64,000 nt of DNA from NCBI GenBank assembly GCA_947494095.1, contig CANLTI010000001.1, forward strand, positions 1 through 64,000. Direction: 5' to 3'. Origin of the DNA: an uncultured Pseudomonadales bacterium. Lineage in GTDB: Bacteria; Pseudomonadota; Gammaproteobacteria; Pseudomonadales; Cellvibrionaceae. Positions 9,956 through 21,400 of the stretch are shown piece after piece. Position 1 is the first letter of the stretch; each line of letters begins with the position of its first letter. Below the pieces are notes generated by a model, which was not told where the DNA came from, did not search any database, and worked only from the letters and a program-made list of their open reading frames with translations. The position numbers and the translations under genes are program-made.

Positions 9956-12315
9956 ATGCTCAACTCGATGCAAATGCAGTAGACTGGATGCTTAAAAGTA
10001 CGCGTATAGAGGAGATCCTAAGCCAATTACGGATGGCTGGTTGGATTAATGAACAAGGCTCGAAACCTGAGATTATCAAAAAATCCCCATCAAAAAAAGG
10101 TATGATAAAACCTAAAAATACGATCGACAATTGTGTTAATAATGATAGTTATAATAAGAAAGTATTCAACGCTCAATTAGGATCGATTAATCATCAATCA
10201 CACAGTACGCAGGTGGGTTACGAAAGCGCCATGGTGTGTTTGGCTGTAGAGTTAGATCTGCCTATTACAGAGCGCACGCTGTGCGATTATATTCCTCATG
10301 GTCGCACGCACTTAGAGTGCATAGATGTATTAAACGCTTTAGCTAATTTAGGTTATTTGGGGCATGAAATATCTTTAAAATCTGACATGCTAGACGATCG
10401 ATTATTCCCTTGTTTGTATACTCCAAGAGGTCAATCGCCACTTGTTATTTTAAGTGCAGAGTACGTTAAAGACAAAAAAATGCTGACGCTTTATGACTGC
10501 TTAAAAGAGCGTGTTATGGCTGTTGCCGCGCAAGATATTAATGCCGGCATTGCTTTTGTTTTTACAAAAGAATCAGAATCGCCTCAGCCATTAAGTTTAG
10601 AATATATGAGTGTCTCAGGTTTTACTTGGTTTAGAGCTTTATTAGAGCGCTTTAAAGGCATTTTTTGGCAGGTTTTTTCAGTCAGTATTATGATTAACAT
10701 GGTCGCGATAGCGGCGCCATTATTTGTGATGTTGGTTTATGATCGCGTGATTGGTGCACACTCTCCCGAAACCCTAATGCCACTTATTGTGGGTGCTTTT
10801 TTAGCTTTATTCTGTGAGGCGGTGTTACGGTTTGTACGCCTAAGAAACCTATCGTGGTTTAGTTCACGTGTCGATACTATTGTTGGCAATCATATTTTCT
10901 CGCAACTTATTTTCATGCCTATTACCTTTACTGAGCGAGCCTCAGTATCTGCACAAATTGCACGTATTAAAGCTTTCGAAAGTATAAGAGACTTCTTTAA
11001 TGGACCATTATTTTTAGCATTAATTGAGCTGCCTTTTACTTTACTTATTTTGGTGGCCATTGCCATTATTGCGGGTAAATTAGCTTTAGTTCCGCTTGTG
11101 ATTGCGGGGCTTTACCTAGTGTTACTTTTTTTTACCGGCAATAGCTTACGTACGGCAACACGGTTATCGGCTAAAAATCATTCCTTATGCCAACAAATGA
11201 CATTTGAGACGTTTCAAAAAATGCATGGTATTCGCGCAAGTGGTATAGCAGAGCAGTGGATGGCCGAATATAGAAAGGTCTCAGGTAAGGCCTCTTTATC
11301 TTCTTTTAAAGCAGCCTTCATTTCTTCACAAATAGAGGTTGTATCTCATGCCATGTTTGTTGCCGCAGGATTAATGATTATTTATCTAGGGGTGTTAGGT
11401 GTCTTGGCGGGTGAAATAACTGCTGGTGCACTGATTGCTACTACGCTACTTGTTTGGCGAATTCTTACGCCATTTAAAATATTATGTAATTCAATTGGTC
11501 GGTTTGAGCAAGTGAGAAACTCAGTTGATCAAGTGAATCGCCTTATGGCCATCAATACCGAACAGCAAGATTCGCAATCGCATACACGCATTAATGCTCT
11601 GAAAGGAGAGATAAGCTTTAGCAAAGTCGGTATAAGATATAGTAAAAAAGGTGATCCAGTATTTACCGGCCTAACATTTGAGGCTAAACCAGGTGATATT
11701 ATTGCTATAACGGGTGGTAATGGTTCAGGTAAATCCACCATTTTACAGCTTATTAATGGCTTCTATAAGCCGCAGGCAGGCAATATTCGCATTGATGGTG
11801 TTGATATTCGTCAATTAGATTTAATTGACTTAAGAAAGAACATTGCTTATGTCCCACAGGTTCCGCATTTTTTTAATGGCAGTATTGCAGAAAATTTACG
11901 TATGGCAGATCCTTTAGTTAATAGTCAAGCTATTAAAGTTGCGTTAAATCAAGTCGATGCATGGGAAGATATTTGTGCTCTACCTCAAGGGATAGAAACA
12001 CGAATAGGAATAGAGGGCTATCAGTTACCTTCGGGGCTTTCTTATAAATTAAATTTAGCCAGAGCCTATATTAAAAATACACCTTTAATGCTATTTGATG
12101 AATTGCCTTACGCCCTGCTCAATAGCAGTGCCGGTGAAGCGTTTAGACAAACAATTAATCGCTGGAAAGGCCATAGAACCGTTATTTTAGTGAGCCACCG
12201 TGAAGATTATCTCAAAATGGCAGATACGGTGATATTACTTACCACCGGAGAGTTCCCTATTGTCGGTTCTCCAGATCTTATTATTGATTCTATCAATAAA
12301 AGTAATGACGAGTAA
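9952..12315 (+). CDS. Type I secretion ABC transporter with inactive C39-like domain (LapB/LssB type)
   Basis: A 787-residue protein. Residues ~73-215 resemble a C39 peptidase, but the catalytic Cys site reads GYESAMVCLA, so it is a C39-like docking domain as in HlyB/LapB. Then come a six-TM domain (~235-510) and an ATPase domain with GGNGSGKST (~586), Walker B LMLFDELP with catalytic Glu (~712) and switch His in LVSHRED (~746). The signature is LPSGLSYKL instead of LSGGQ. Start is GTG 9952, overlapping the previous stop in GTGA, with CAGGAG about 8 nt upstream, indicating translational coupling and 1:1 production with the degenerate partner. Confidence 0.9.
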   Translation: MNAQLDANAVDWMLKSTRIEEILSQLRMAGWINEQGSKPEIIKKSPSKKGMIKPKNTIDNCVNNDSYNKKVFNAQLGSINHQSHSTQVGYESAMVCLAVELDLPITERTLCDYIPHGRTHLECIDVLNALANLGYLGHEISLKSDMLDDRLFPCLYTPRGQSPLVILSAEYVKDKKMLTLYDCLKERVMAVAAQDINAGIAFVFTKESESPQPLSLEYMSVSGFTWFRALLERFKGIFWQVFSVSIMINMVAIAAPLFVMLVYDRVIGAHSPETLMPLIVGAFLALFCEAVLRFVRLRNLSWFSSRVDTIVGNHIFSQLIFMPITFTERASVSAQIARIKAFESIRDFFNGPLFLALIELPFTLLILVAIAIIAGKLALVPLVIAGLYLVLLFFTGNSLRTATRLSAKNHSLCQQMTFETFQKMHGIRASGIAEQWMAEYRKVSGKASLSSFKAAFISSQIEVVSHAMFVAAGLMIIYLGVLGVLAGEITAGALIATTLLVWRILTPFKILCNSIGRFEQVRNSVDQVNRLMAINTEQQDSQSHTRINALKGEISFSKVGIRYSKKGDPVFTGLTFEAKPGDIIAITGGNGSGKSTILQLINGFYKPQAGNIRIDGVDIRQLDLIDLRKNIAYVPQVPHFFNGSIAENLRMADPLVNSQAIKVALNQVDAWEDICALPQGIETRIGIEGYQLPSGLSYKLNLARAYIKNTPLMLFDELPYALLNSSAGEAFRQTINRWKGHRTVILVSHREDYLKMADTVILLTTGEFPIVGSPDLIIDSINKSNDE

Positions 12316-12396
12316 ATAGTGTAATTGATACTGCTATGTCAGCTCGAGTGGAATACTCCACATTAATATAGGTAATGATCGGGGCAATAAATATAT

Positions 12397-13755
12397 ATGA
12401 AATTGACTGTTAATGAATTTTTAAAGCAGCATAAGCTCTCTCAGAGCGAGCAAGAACAATTAGCATACATGCCGCAATCAGTAAAATTAGAAGAGGCCGT
12501 CAACCCTCATATGGTGCGGATAACGATGATTGTTATTAGTATGGCCATTCTTATTTTTTTCTTGTGGGCAGCATTTACGAAAATAAGTGAGGTGACTAGT
12601 GCTGTGGGTGAAGTTATACCTCGCGGGTATACACAAGTTGTACAACACCTAGAGGGTGCATTAGTCAAAGAAATACTGATTAGAGATGGCGATGTCGTTG
12701 ATAAAAATCAAGTACTCATAAAGCTTGAGGACTCTTCGGCAACACAATCACTGGCTGAATCCCGGCAAAAATATAAGTCGATACTGACTCAAACAGAACG
12801 TAATAATGCTTTTTTAGAGAAGAGAGAGCTAGACTTTTCGCATATTGATGGCGTTACCTCAAAAGATATTGATTTTCAGAAAAAAGTTTATGATGAAATG
12901 TTAGGATCTGTCAATAAAGAGCATGATGTATTAAATAATCAAGTATCACAAAAAGAAATAGAAATTAAAAAATTAAAACATCGGCTAAACCATTTGATAG
13001 AAGGGTTAAAATTAACAGATGAAGCGAGAGGAATACAGCAAAAACTATTAGACAAAGGTTATGCCTCCAGAATTGCTTATATAAAATATGAACAAGAGCA
13101 TCATAAAACAGCATCAGAATTAGAAGAAACAGAAGAGCTTTATGCGCAGGCAGTTAGTAGCCTTAGTGAGTACAAAATGCGTTTGTCATCACTATACCTG
13201 ACTCGACGAGAACAAGTTTATAGTGAACTTGCCGAGTTGCAATCACAAGCTGATCAAGTAAAAGAAGGCATTATTCGATTAGAGGATCGAGTTAATCGCT
13301 TAACAATACGTTCACCTGTACACGGAATCGTTAAAGGACTTCAGCTTAATACTGTTGGTGGGGTTGTGGAGCCCGGGAAGGCATTATTAGAGGTTGTTCC
13401 TTTAAGTGCAAAGCTTATTGTAGAGGCCCAAGTTTCTCCTAAAGATGTGGGGCATATCGAAGTGGGTCAAGCTATTCGCGTCAAGGTGAGCTCATTTGAT
13501 TTTTCACGCTATGGTACGGTCTCAGGTACATTAGATTATGTTTCTGCGACTACTTTTTTGAATGAAAAAAAAGAACCCTATTACAAAGTGCGCATTGGTC
13601 TTGCAAGGATGTATGTTGGTAATAATTCCAATATTAATAACATTTTGCCAGGAATGACAGTAGTTGGCGATATCATTACAGGTGAAAAAACGATTTTATC
13701 ATATCTATTTAAGCCTATTCATTTATCGCTAAAAACGGCTTTTTCTGAAAGATAA
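12397..13755 (+). CDS. HlyD/LapC-family membrane fusion protein
   Basis: A 452-residue periplasmic adaptor of type I secretion. A cytoplasmic N-terminus, a single TM helix (~43-65), a biotinyl-lipoyl-like half motif (VVQHLEGALVKEILIRDGD), a long coiled coil (~120-310) and the second lipoyl/beta-barrel portion (SPVHGIVKGLQLNTVGGVV, EPGKALLEVVPL) follow in order. It would bridge the two ABC subunits to a TolC-like outer-membrane channel. No TolC gene is present in the window. It lies 81 bp after the ABC gene and 24 bp before the REC gene, so secretion and signalling genes may be cotranscribed. Confidence 0.9.
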   Translation: MKLTVNEFLKQHKLSQSEQEQLAYMPQSVKLEEAVNPHMVRITMIVISMAILIFFLWAAFTKISEVTSAVGEVIPRGYTQVVQHLEGALVKEILIRDGDVVDKNQVLIKLEDSSATQSLAESRQKYKSILTQTERNNAFLEKRELDFSHIDGVTSKDIDFQKKVYDEMLGSVNKEHDVLNNQVSQKEIEIKKLKHRLNHLIEGLKLTDEARGIQQKLLDKGYASRIAYIKYEQEHHKTASELEETEELYAQAVSSLSEYKMRLSSLYLTRREQVYSELAELQSQADQVKEGIIRLEDRVNRLTIRSPVHGIVKGLQLNTVGGVVEPGKALLEVVPLSAKLIVEAQVSPKDVGHIEVGQAIRVKVSSFDFSRYGTVSGTLDYVSATTFLNEKKEPYYKVRIGLARMYVGNNSNINNILPGMTVVGDIITGEKTILSYLFKPIHLSLKTAFSER

Positions 13756-13779
13756 GTACTATTTTTTAAGGGTAATAAT

Positions 13780-14727
13780 ATGGAAAGTAATAATCAGAAT
13801 TCATTAACAGTGGTAAACAATCCAGTTATTAATACACTCGCTGTAGATGACGACCGCTCAATGAGAATGATGTTGCAAACCCAGCTGGAAGATTTGGGGC
13901 ATAATGTTAGTACTGCAGACGACGGTAAGAGTGCATGGGATGTACTCTGTAAGCATGGATCAGATATAGATATTGTTGTTCTTGATCGTGAAATGCCCGG
14001 AATGAATGGTTTAGAAGTCGTCTCTTTAATGAAAAATGATCCTGTACTTAAAAATATTCCTATCATTATGCAAACAGGCTCAGATAAAGCTGAACAAATA
14101 CGAGAAGGTATTGATGCCGGTGTTTATTATTACTTAACAAAGCCCATCGATGAAGATGTTCTCGCATCAGTCCTCTCAGCAGCTGTTCGTAATATTAGCC
14201 AGCAAAAGTTACTCAGTAAAGAGTTGAGCCATCATAAATCAAGTTTTAATTTAATAACACAGTGTAAATTTTCATTGCGTACGGTACCAGAAGCAGAAGA
14301 TTTAGCGTGTTTTTTAGCCAACTGTTACCCTAACCCAGAAAAGGTAGTCACAGGCATTGCCGAATTGCTCATTAATAGTGTAGAGCATGGAAACTTAAGC
14401 GTAGGTTATGATGAAAAGACATTTTTACTTAAAAATGGAACATGGCGTGACGAAGTTATTCGTCGAGTTGATTACCCCGAACATAAATCCAAATTGGTAG
14501 AGGCAATATATAAACGAGAAGAAAATGGATTTTATTTAAAAATAAAAGATTGCGGTAACGGGTTTGATTGGCGAAAATTCATTAAAGTTGACCCATCTCG
14601 AGCTCAAGAAAATCACGGCCGTGGAATTGCTCAGGCATACTCTATGAGCTTTGATAAAGTTAATTACAATGAAGTCGGTAATGAGGTCACAACATTTGTG
14701 AGTCATGAGTCTGATATAGACTGGTAA
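13780..14727 (+). CDS. Response regulator with RsbW-like ATPase output domain
   Basis: A 315-residue protein. REC domain (~17-140): acidic pair VDDD, phospho-acceptor Asp in VVLDREMPGMNG, Thr in QTGSD and Lys in TKPID, so it is a complete receiver. The C-terminal half has the N-box of an RsbW/HATPase_c_2 domain (GIAELLINSVEHGN) and a glycine-rich end (KDCGNGFDWRKF, NHGRGIAQAY). Such proteins act as anti-sigma-type switches or kinases on antagonist proteins. No STAS or sigma partner lies nearby, so the target is unknown. AAGGG precedes the ATG. The next gene starts 5 bp after its stop. Confidence 0.88.
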   Translation: MESNNQNSLTVVNNPVINTLAVDDDRSMRMMLQTQLEDLGHNVSTADDGKSAWDVLCKHGSDIDIVVLDREMPGMNGLEVVSLMKNDPVLKNIPIIMQTGSDKAEQIREGIDAGVYYYLTKPIDEDVLASVLSAAVRNISQQKLLSKELSHHKSSFNLITQCKFSLRTVPEAEDLACFLANCYPNPEKVVTGIAELLINSVEHGNLSVGYDEKTFLLKNGTWRDEVIRRVDYPEHKSKLVEAIYKREENGFYLKIKDCGNGFDWRKFIKVDPSRAQENHGRGIAQAYSMSFDKVNYNEVGNEVTTFVSHESDIDW

Positions 14728-14731
14728 CATA

Positions 14732-17700
14732 ATGTCTATTAAAGTGAGGATAGAATATCTTATTTTAACGGCTAAAAAATTCAAACCGTTAAGTATTCAC
14801 GATAAAATACAGTGGTTATTCTTTATCGCTTTTTTTTCATGCTTTATCGCATCTATTCCTATTGTATATTTTAATTCAATTTCTCTTAGTCAGGCCGTTA
14901 ATAAAAAAATTACCGCGACCATTGTTCGTATGGTTGAAATAGAATTATCTAATCAGCTAACGAATATTGATATAGAAGGGATAAATAAAACATTAATAAA
15001 TATTAATAATGCTATCGATTTAAAATCTTTTTGTTTGCTTAATAATAAAAAAGTTACTGTAAAATCAGATAATAATACGTGTGATAATCTTACTCATTTA
15101 GAGCCTATTTTTAATTCCGATAGAAATATATCGGGATATTTCTATATAGAAAGTAAGCGTGTTGACAATAGAATAATTTTAATACAATTATGTGTTGCTA
15201 TTGGTTTAATATTGTTATTTTTTTTAGCATCAATTTTTATTATGCTAAGGGTAAAAAAAACCGTAACAATGCCTTTAAGTGAGTTAAGTTCATCGGTTTC
15301 TGAGTTTTCAAAAACTAATGATTTCCATATAAGAGTACCGCTATTCAGTAGTGATGAAATAGGGCAGTTAGCATCTAACTTTAATCGTTTATTACAAGAT
15401 ATGAGATTTAAAGAGCATGAGCTCATTAAAGCAAAAAATTTAGCTGATAAAGCCAATGAGTTGAAAGGCGATTTTTTAGCATCAGTCAGTCATGAAATAC
15501 GTACACCAATGAACGGAATTATTGGTACAGCAGAGTTACTTTCAAAATCGATAGAAAGCCAAAGTCATAAAGATTATATAAAAACAATTTTACATTCTTC
15601 TGAAAGTCTCCTAGCTATTATCAATGACATTTTAGATTTTTCAAAAATAGAATCTGGTAAGTTGGATATAGAGTCAATACCTTTTAATCTTTATACCGTT
15701 ATAGAAGAGGTTGCTGATTTAATGGCTATTAAAGCCATTGAAAATTATTTAGAAATAATTATTGCGATATCGCCTTATGTGCCAGAGTATGTTATTGGTG
15801 ATCCTAATAGGTTGCGGCAAATTATTGTAAATTTAATGAGTAACGCTATTAAATTTACACAAAAAGGTCATGTTTTAGTTGAGGTCGAATCATTAGATTT
15901 TAAAATAGATGATTTAGGTAAAAAGCATGAAAAAATACGGTTCTCTGTCATTGATACAGGGATAGGTATTTCTGATGAGTCGCAAAATAAGATTTTCGAT
16001 AGATTTACGCAAGCTGAAAAAAGTATTACGCGAGAATATGGTGGAACAGGGTTGGGCTTGGCAATATGTAAACAATTGATTGAACTGCAAAACGGAACAA
16101 TTAAGCTAGATAGCACAATTAATAAAGGATCAAATTTTAATTTTGCAATTGATTTTGAAGTTGACAGCTCAAAACAACCCTTAGACATAACAGATTATTT
16201 AGACGGTATATCTATTGCTGTATTAGATGATAACCCTTATTTTTTAGGGCATATAAAATCAGTTTTAAGGTTCTATGGTGCCGTTACTTTTTGCGTTAAT
16301 AAGGCCGATGATTTATTTATTTTAATTGGTAAAGAAATACTTAAAAGTAGACCTTTAGATATAATAATAATTAATGAAAAAAAATCATTATTTAATGAAG
16401 ATGATATTGTTAAAAAAATAAAATGTAATTATAAAGACAGTACTCCTAAGATAATTTGTATTAATGATATTGATACAGATCTAAATATCATAAAAAAATA
16501 TAAAGATCTTGGTGTTAGCGGGTACATCCATAAGCCTGTAAAAACACGCCAGCTACTTGAAATTATTGAATTGATTTTGCATAAAAAAAATAGCCATACT
16601 CAATACCCATTGAGTTTAGATGATCTTAAATCTAATCTTATTTCAAAAGAGGAAATTAATTTCCTAAGCATCAATATATTGTTTGTAGGCGATGATAGTA
16701 ATTATTACAGCGATGTAAAAAAATTGTTATCTAACTCGGGCGGTGAAGTATTAAGAGCTTTTGATTTTGAAGAAGCTATAAGTTTATGTAATACAAATAG
16801 TATTCATGTTGTTTTACTGTGTATTGAATCATTATTAATTGAAGTTGGCGACATTGATTTTTTTATAAATACTGTGAGAGGGGAGCCTAATTGTGCTTAT
16901 GCGACGAGCCTACTGAGTGTTGTTGCTATATATGACGATTCTATAAATTTCCAATCAAAGTATTCTAAAATAAAAACGGATACATATTTTAATAAATCTT
17001 CCACAGAGGCTGTTCTGCTACGCAAGATAGCAGCTCTAATACCTGAATATTTATTAGATTTTCATTGCAATGCTTCAATATTTTTTGATGACGTTAAAGT
17101 ACTTTTGGTTGAAGATAATAGAATTAATATTAAAATCGCTAAAGAAATTTTACAAGAAGCTGGCTGTGAGGTGCTAGTGTGTAATGATGGAAAGTCTGCC
17201 TTAGAAAAATATAAAGATAATTATTTTGATATTATTTTCATGGATTGCCAGATGCCAATAATGAATGGCTTTGAAAGCACTTATAATATTCGTCAACATG
17301 AAAAAAATCATAATATTAAAAATATTCCTATTATAGCATTAACAGCAAATGCACTAAAAGGAGATGCAGATCAATGTTACAAGGCAGGGATGACAGATTA
17401 TGCTACTAAACCTATCAAGCGCGATAATTTATATTCGTTACTAAAAAAGTACATTGGTAAAGAAAAAGTGTGCGTAAAAAAAGATGTTTTTTATGATTCA
17501 AAAATATCAATTATCAATGAAGAAAAAATTAATAAAATAATTAATTTAACAAGAAATAGCGGAATCAACATTCATGATTATTTAAATGATATTGAAAAAA
17601 GTATTGTGGCGTTAATAAGCGATAAAAACTTTGATTGTATGGCGATTTTTGAGGATAGATTACAAATTATTATCTCTTTGTGTGATACCTTTGCATTCAA

Positions 17701-18358
17701 TAAAATATTATTTTTTCTAAATCGATTATATAGAAAATTAAAATCTTTATGCACTGAAAATATCAACCCGATATACATATCAAAACATATACTAAATGAT
17801 GCCCTGATTAGTGTTGGCCAAACGAGAAACTATCTTGTTGACAAAAATATTGAAATTCTTAGTGCCGATATAAAAAATAATATAACAGAAGAGGTTACGC
17901 TAGGATTGCCAGGTAATTCTAATGATGGTGACTATAAAAACTTAATTAAAAATAAAAAAGAACCTAATTTTATTAAAGGAAAAGAAATTAATGATTGCAT
18001 AAAATTTAATAAAAGTTCAGTTGATTTAACTGTTTTTAATGAGGTTAGGTCAATATTTAAAGATAATTTTAATAATGTAATAACTGATTACCTAGAAGAT
18101 TGTCAGGAATACATAGATAAAATAAATAAAGGTATTGAAAATAAAAATCATAATGCCATCAGAGAGAGTGCCCACCCATTAAAATCATCATCTAATACAT
18201 TAGGGTTTGCCGCATTAGGTGCAGTATCAAAAAACATTGAAGTATTATCTAAAGAAAAAAAATCAATAAAAGAAATAGCTAAAGAGCAAGATGAGCTAAT
18301 AAAGCTTCATGAAAGCGTATCAAATTTTCTAAACGATTTTTTATTGGGTGAGGCTTAA
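14732..18358 (+). CDS. BarA-like hybrid histidine kinase (HAMP-HisKA-HATPase-REC-REC-REC-Hpt)
   Basis: A 1,208-residue inner-membrane sensor kinase. TM1 ~28-50, a ~95-residue periplasmic loop, TM2 ~148-172, then HAMP. HisKA carries FLASVSHEIRTPMNG with His254; the HATPase domain has NLMSNAIKF, DTGIG and GGTGLGLAI. Two poorly conserved receiver-like regions (~490-640 and ~660-780) precede a canonical receiver (LLVEDNRIN, FMDCQMPIMNG, ALTANA, TKPIK), and an Hpt domain closes it (ESAHPLKSSSNTLG). This is a complete phosphorelay in one protein. The gene is clearly AT-richer than its surroundings, full of AAA/AAT/ATA codons. It is downstream of and close to the REC-ATPase gene, a likely partner. 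Confidence 0.92.
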   Translation: MSIKVRIEYLILTAKKFKPLSIHDKIQWLFFIAFFSCFIASIPIVYFNSISLSQAVNKKITATIVRMVEIELSNQLTNIDIEGINKTLININNAIDLKSFCLLNNKKVTVKSDNNTCDNLTHLEPIFNSDRNISGYFYIESKRVDNRIILIQLCVAIGLILLFFLASIFIMLRVKKTVTMPLSELSSSVSEFSKTNDFHIRVPLFSSDEIGQLASNFNRLLQDMRFKEHELIKAKNLADKANELKGDFLASVSHEIRTPMNGIIGTAELLSKSIESQSHKDYIKTILHSSESLLAIINDILDFSKIESGKLDIESIPFNLYTVIEEVADLMAIKAIENYLEIIIAISPYVPEYVIGDPNRLRQIIVNLMSNAIKFTQKGHVLVEVESLDFKIDDLGKKHEKIRFSVIDTGIGISDESQNKIFDRFTQAEKSITREYGGTGLGLAICKQLIELQNGTIKLDSTINKGSNFNFAIDFEVDSSKQPLDITDYLDGISIAVLDDNPYFLGHIKSVLRFYGAVTFCVNKADDLFILIGKEILKSRPLDIIIINEKKSLFNEDDIVKKIKCNYKDSTPKIICINDIDTDLNIIKKYKDLGVSGYIHKPVKTRQLLEIIELILHKKNSHTQYPLSLDDLKSNLISKEEINFLSINILFVGDDSNYYSDVKKLLSNSGGEVLRAFDFEEAISLCNTNSIHVVLLCIESLLIEVGDIDFFINTVRGEPNCAYATSLLSVVAIYDDSINFQSKYSKIKTDTYFNKSSTEAVLLRKIAALIPEYLLDFHCNASIFFDDVKVLLVEDNRINIKIAKEILQEAGCEVLVCNDGKSALEKYKDNYFDIIFMDCQMPIMNGFESTYNIRQHEKNHNIKNIPIIALTANALKGDADQCYKAGMTDYATKPIKRDNLYSLLKKYIGKEKVCVKKDVFYDSKISIINEEKINKIINLTRNSGINIHDYLNDIEKSIVALISDKNFDCMAIFEDRLQIIISLCDTFAFNKILFFLNRLYRKLKSLCTENINPIYISKHILNDALISVGQTRNYLVDKNIEILSADIKNNITEEVTLGLPGNSNDGDYKNLIKNKKEPNFIKGKEINDCIKFNKSSVDLTVFNEVRSIFKDNFNNVITDYLEDCQEYIDKINKGIENKNHNAIRESAHPLKSSSNTLGFAALGAVSKNIEVLSKEKKSIKEIAKEQDELIKLHESVSNFLNDFLLGEA

Positions 18359-18404
18359 AGATGAAATATCGATGTGTTCGGTATGAAGTTTTGGGAGATA
18401 AATT

Positions 18405-21400
18405 TTGTTTTTGAAAGCTACTGACAGTAAGAGTCTTTGGTCAAATGTCACTATGTTGTTGGTGCTAACGGCAGTAACGATTGCGTGTGTTTTTCTTTCT
18501 TCCGCTTTTGATAGTATTGAAAACAAAAAAAATGCAGATTTTATTTACAAAATAAGTCAACAAAAATCTATTATCGAGCATGTGTCTGTCTTGTCTAAAT
18601 TTTTTGCCGCAAACAACAAAAAAGTAATTAATGGAACATTTGATGACAAATTATTAAACAAAAACGATATTAAAATAAAAGGTTTTGATGTTTCTCATGC
18701 GCGTAGTGAGGTCCGTGATTTGGTTAGGCATTTAGACTTTTTGAATAAAAATTTAACGGATAATATAGGTTTTTTACCAAAATCTATTAATAAATTATAT
18801 TTTGGTTTGAAAGATTCTGATTATACAGATGGCAATAAATTTAATGATTATCAATATCCTAAAGGCTCTATTCACTATAAAATAAGAAAATATATTGATG
18901 CAGCTAATAAACTATCACAACTATCACAAGATGACAGCAAAAGAATTGTTGAGAATGTAGATTTTATTTCATTGACAGCACGAGAATTATCAAGCTCTCT
19001 TGATAATTCAGTGACATTGTATTATCAATATTTAGTTGATTCAATTCAAGATAAAACTGATAATCACTGGGCATATTTATTTATCATTCTTGTTTTTTTT
19101 GTTGTGGGTTTAATTTTCTTTGTTATTAACCCTATTCAAAATAGTCTCAAATTGGCTTATGAAGAAGCCGCTTTAGCAAATCGTATTAAAACTGAATTTT
19201 TAACTAGCGTTAGCCATGAAATACGCACACCAATGCACGGTATCATTAGCGCGAGTGAAAATTTAAGTACGACAATTTTGAATGATAAACAATCGAGTTA
19301 TGTTAGAACGGTATTGTCTTCTGCGGAATCTTTACTTGATGTCATTAATGATATCTTAGGTTATTCTTCATTAGAGTCGGGTGATACTGTTGTTGAAGTA
19401 TCGCGCTTTAATCTTTATGAGTTAATTGGCGACTTAGTTCAAATTATGGAAGAGCGGGCGCAGCTTAAAAACGTGGAGCTTATTTTGCGTTATGAGGATG
19501 GAGTGCCTCATGAGGTGGGTGGCGACTCCTCGTTAATTAGGCAAGTATTTTATCATCTTATTAGTAATGCTATAAAGTTTACTGAAACTGGATATATTGT
19601 TGTTACTGTAGACTCATATGATGCACTTGAGGGTTCTGAATTTTCACTGAAGTTTTCTATTGAAGATACGGGTATTGGGATATCAGAAAAAAATCTATCA
19701 TTAATTTTTGAACAGTTTGTGCAAGGTAATGGTGGAACAACACGACTATTTAGTGGTACGGGTTTAGGTCTTTCCATATGCAAAAAATTAGTTGCTTTAA
19801 TGGGGGGTACTTTGCGCGTCGGCAGCGTGTTAGGTGAGGGATCTACATTTTCATTTGTATTACCATTAGTCTTTGCTGACAATACACAGCGTACCGAAAT
19901 TGCAACATCTATTAATTTTTCGGGATCAATTTTATTTATTTGTGATGACAGTAATTTTAAAACCATGGTGCTTTCAGAGCTTGGTATGAGTGGCATGCAA
20001 GTCGTATGTGTAAACTCAATTGACTTCATTGGTCGTACTGTAGAGTATAAAAATATTGCTTTAATTGCAGTTGATTATTTTATTAAAAGTGGATCTCCAA
20101 TAAAAATTAGTCAGCATGCGCACTCTATTGAAAAATTATCAGATATACCTTTAGTCTGTATTTCTAGAAAAACAGATATGATATCTACACAAGAATTAAT
20201 GAATCAGGGTTTTTTAGGGTTTTTTAATTTTCCTAATGATTCTGAGCAATTCACAGAATTTGTGTCATCGATTTCTAATGAATATTCAGGGCAAAACCTG
20301 AGTATAAATAATGCTAGCCATGTATCATCGTCATTGACTCAGCAATCTGATATTAATTATTTAGAGGGCTCATCTATATTACTTGTCGAGGATAACCGTA
20401 TTAATGCGACTTTAGCCGAGGATATGCTAAAAGACCTTGGTGCGTTAGTCACTCATGCTGAAAATGGTCAGATTGCGGTAGAGTACATTAAGAGTGGTGC
20501 ACAATTTGATTTAGTATTAATGGATTGCATGATGCCTATTATGGATGGTTTTAAAGCAACGCAAGAAATTAGAAATTTACCACAAACAATGGGTAAAACA
20601 TTGCCCATTGTAGCGCTAACAGCAAATGCAATGGTAGGAGATAAAGAGCGTTGTTTAGATGCCGGGATGAGTGCTTATTTATCTAAGCCTGTACGAAAAA
20701 AAGATTTGCAAACAATGCTAGGTAAATGGCTACATCATCGTAAATTAACCAAACACGTATCGTCTATCGATCAAAAAAATAATTCAAATAGCAATGGCTT
20801 AAATAATAATAGCGTAAATAATAATAAAATTAATAGCGATAGTCATCGAGTGATTACTCCATCAACTTCGGTTGAAGGCCCGCTAGAGCATAATATCACG
20901 GATCTAAAAAACTTGACGTTGGATTTAAATAAAAATTCACATACAGGTACTCATCAGCAAGGTGATAGCAAGGCGATAGCATCAGGACATAACATTGATG
21001 CAGTCAGTCGTGTCGCCAAGGGTCCCGCTAAGGAAATGAATACTGCTAATACACCGCAAATAGAAACCAAAGAAAAATCACAATCTTTAAGTAATAATAG
21101 TAACGGTGATAGTAATAATAAAAATACAGAAATCGATCCTAAAAAACCTTTAGGTACTTCAAATACGTTACAGTTTTTAGATGCAAATATCGTTGCTAAA
21201 GCGCGTAAAATGATGAAGCGCCGATTTCCCACGATGATCGAGTATTTTTTAGAAGATACACAGGGTTATATCGATCAAATTCGTAAAGGTTTAAGCCAAG
21301 AGGATGTTAGCCAGCTGGTGGTGCCTTCACATACGATTAAATCGTCAGCGCGGCAAATGGGCGCATTGGAAGTCTCTGATTTAGCTAAAGAAATAGAGGC

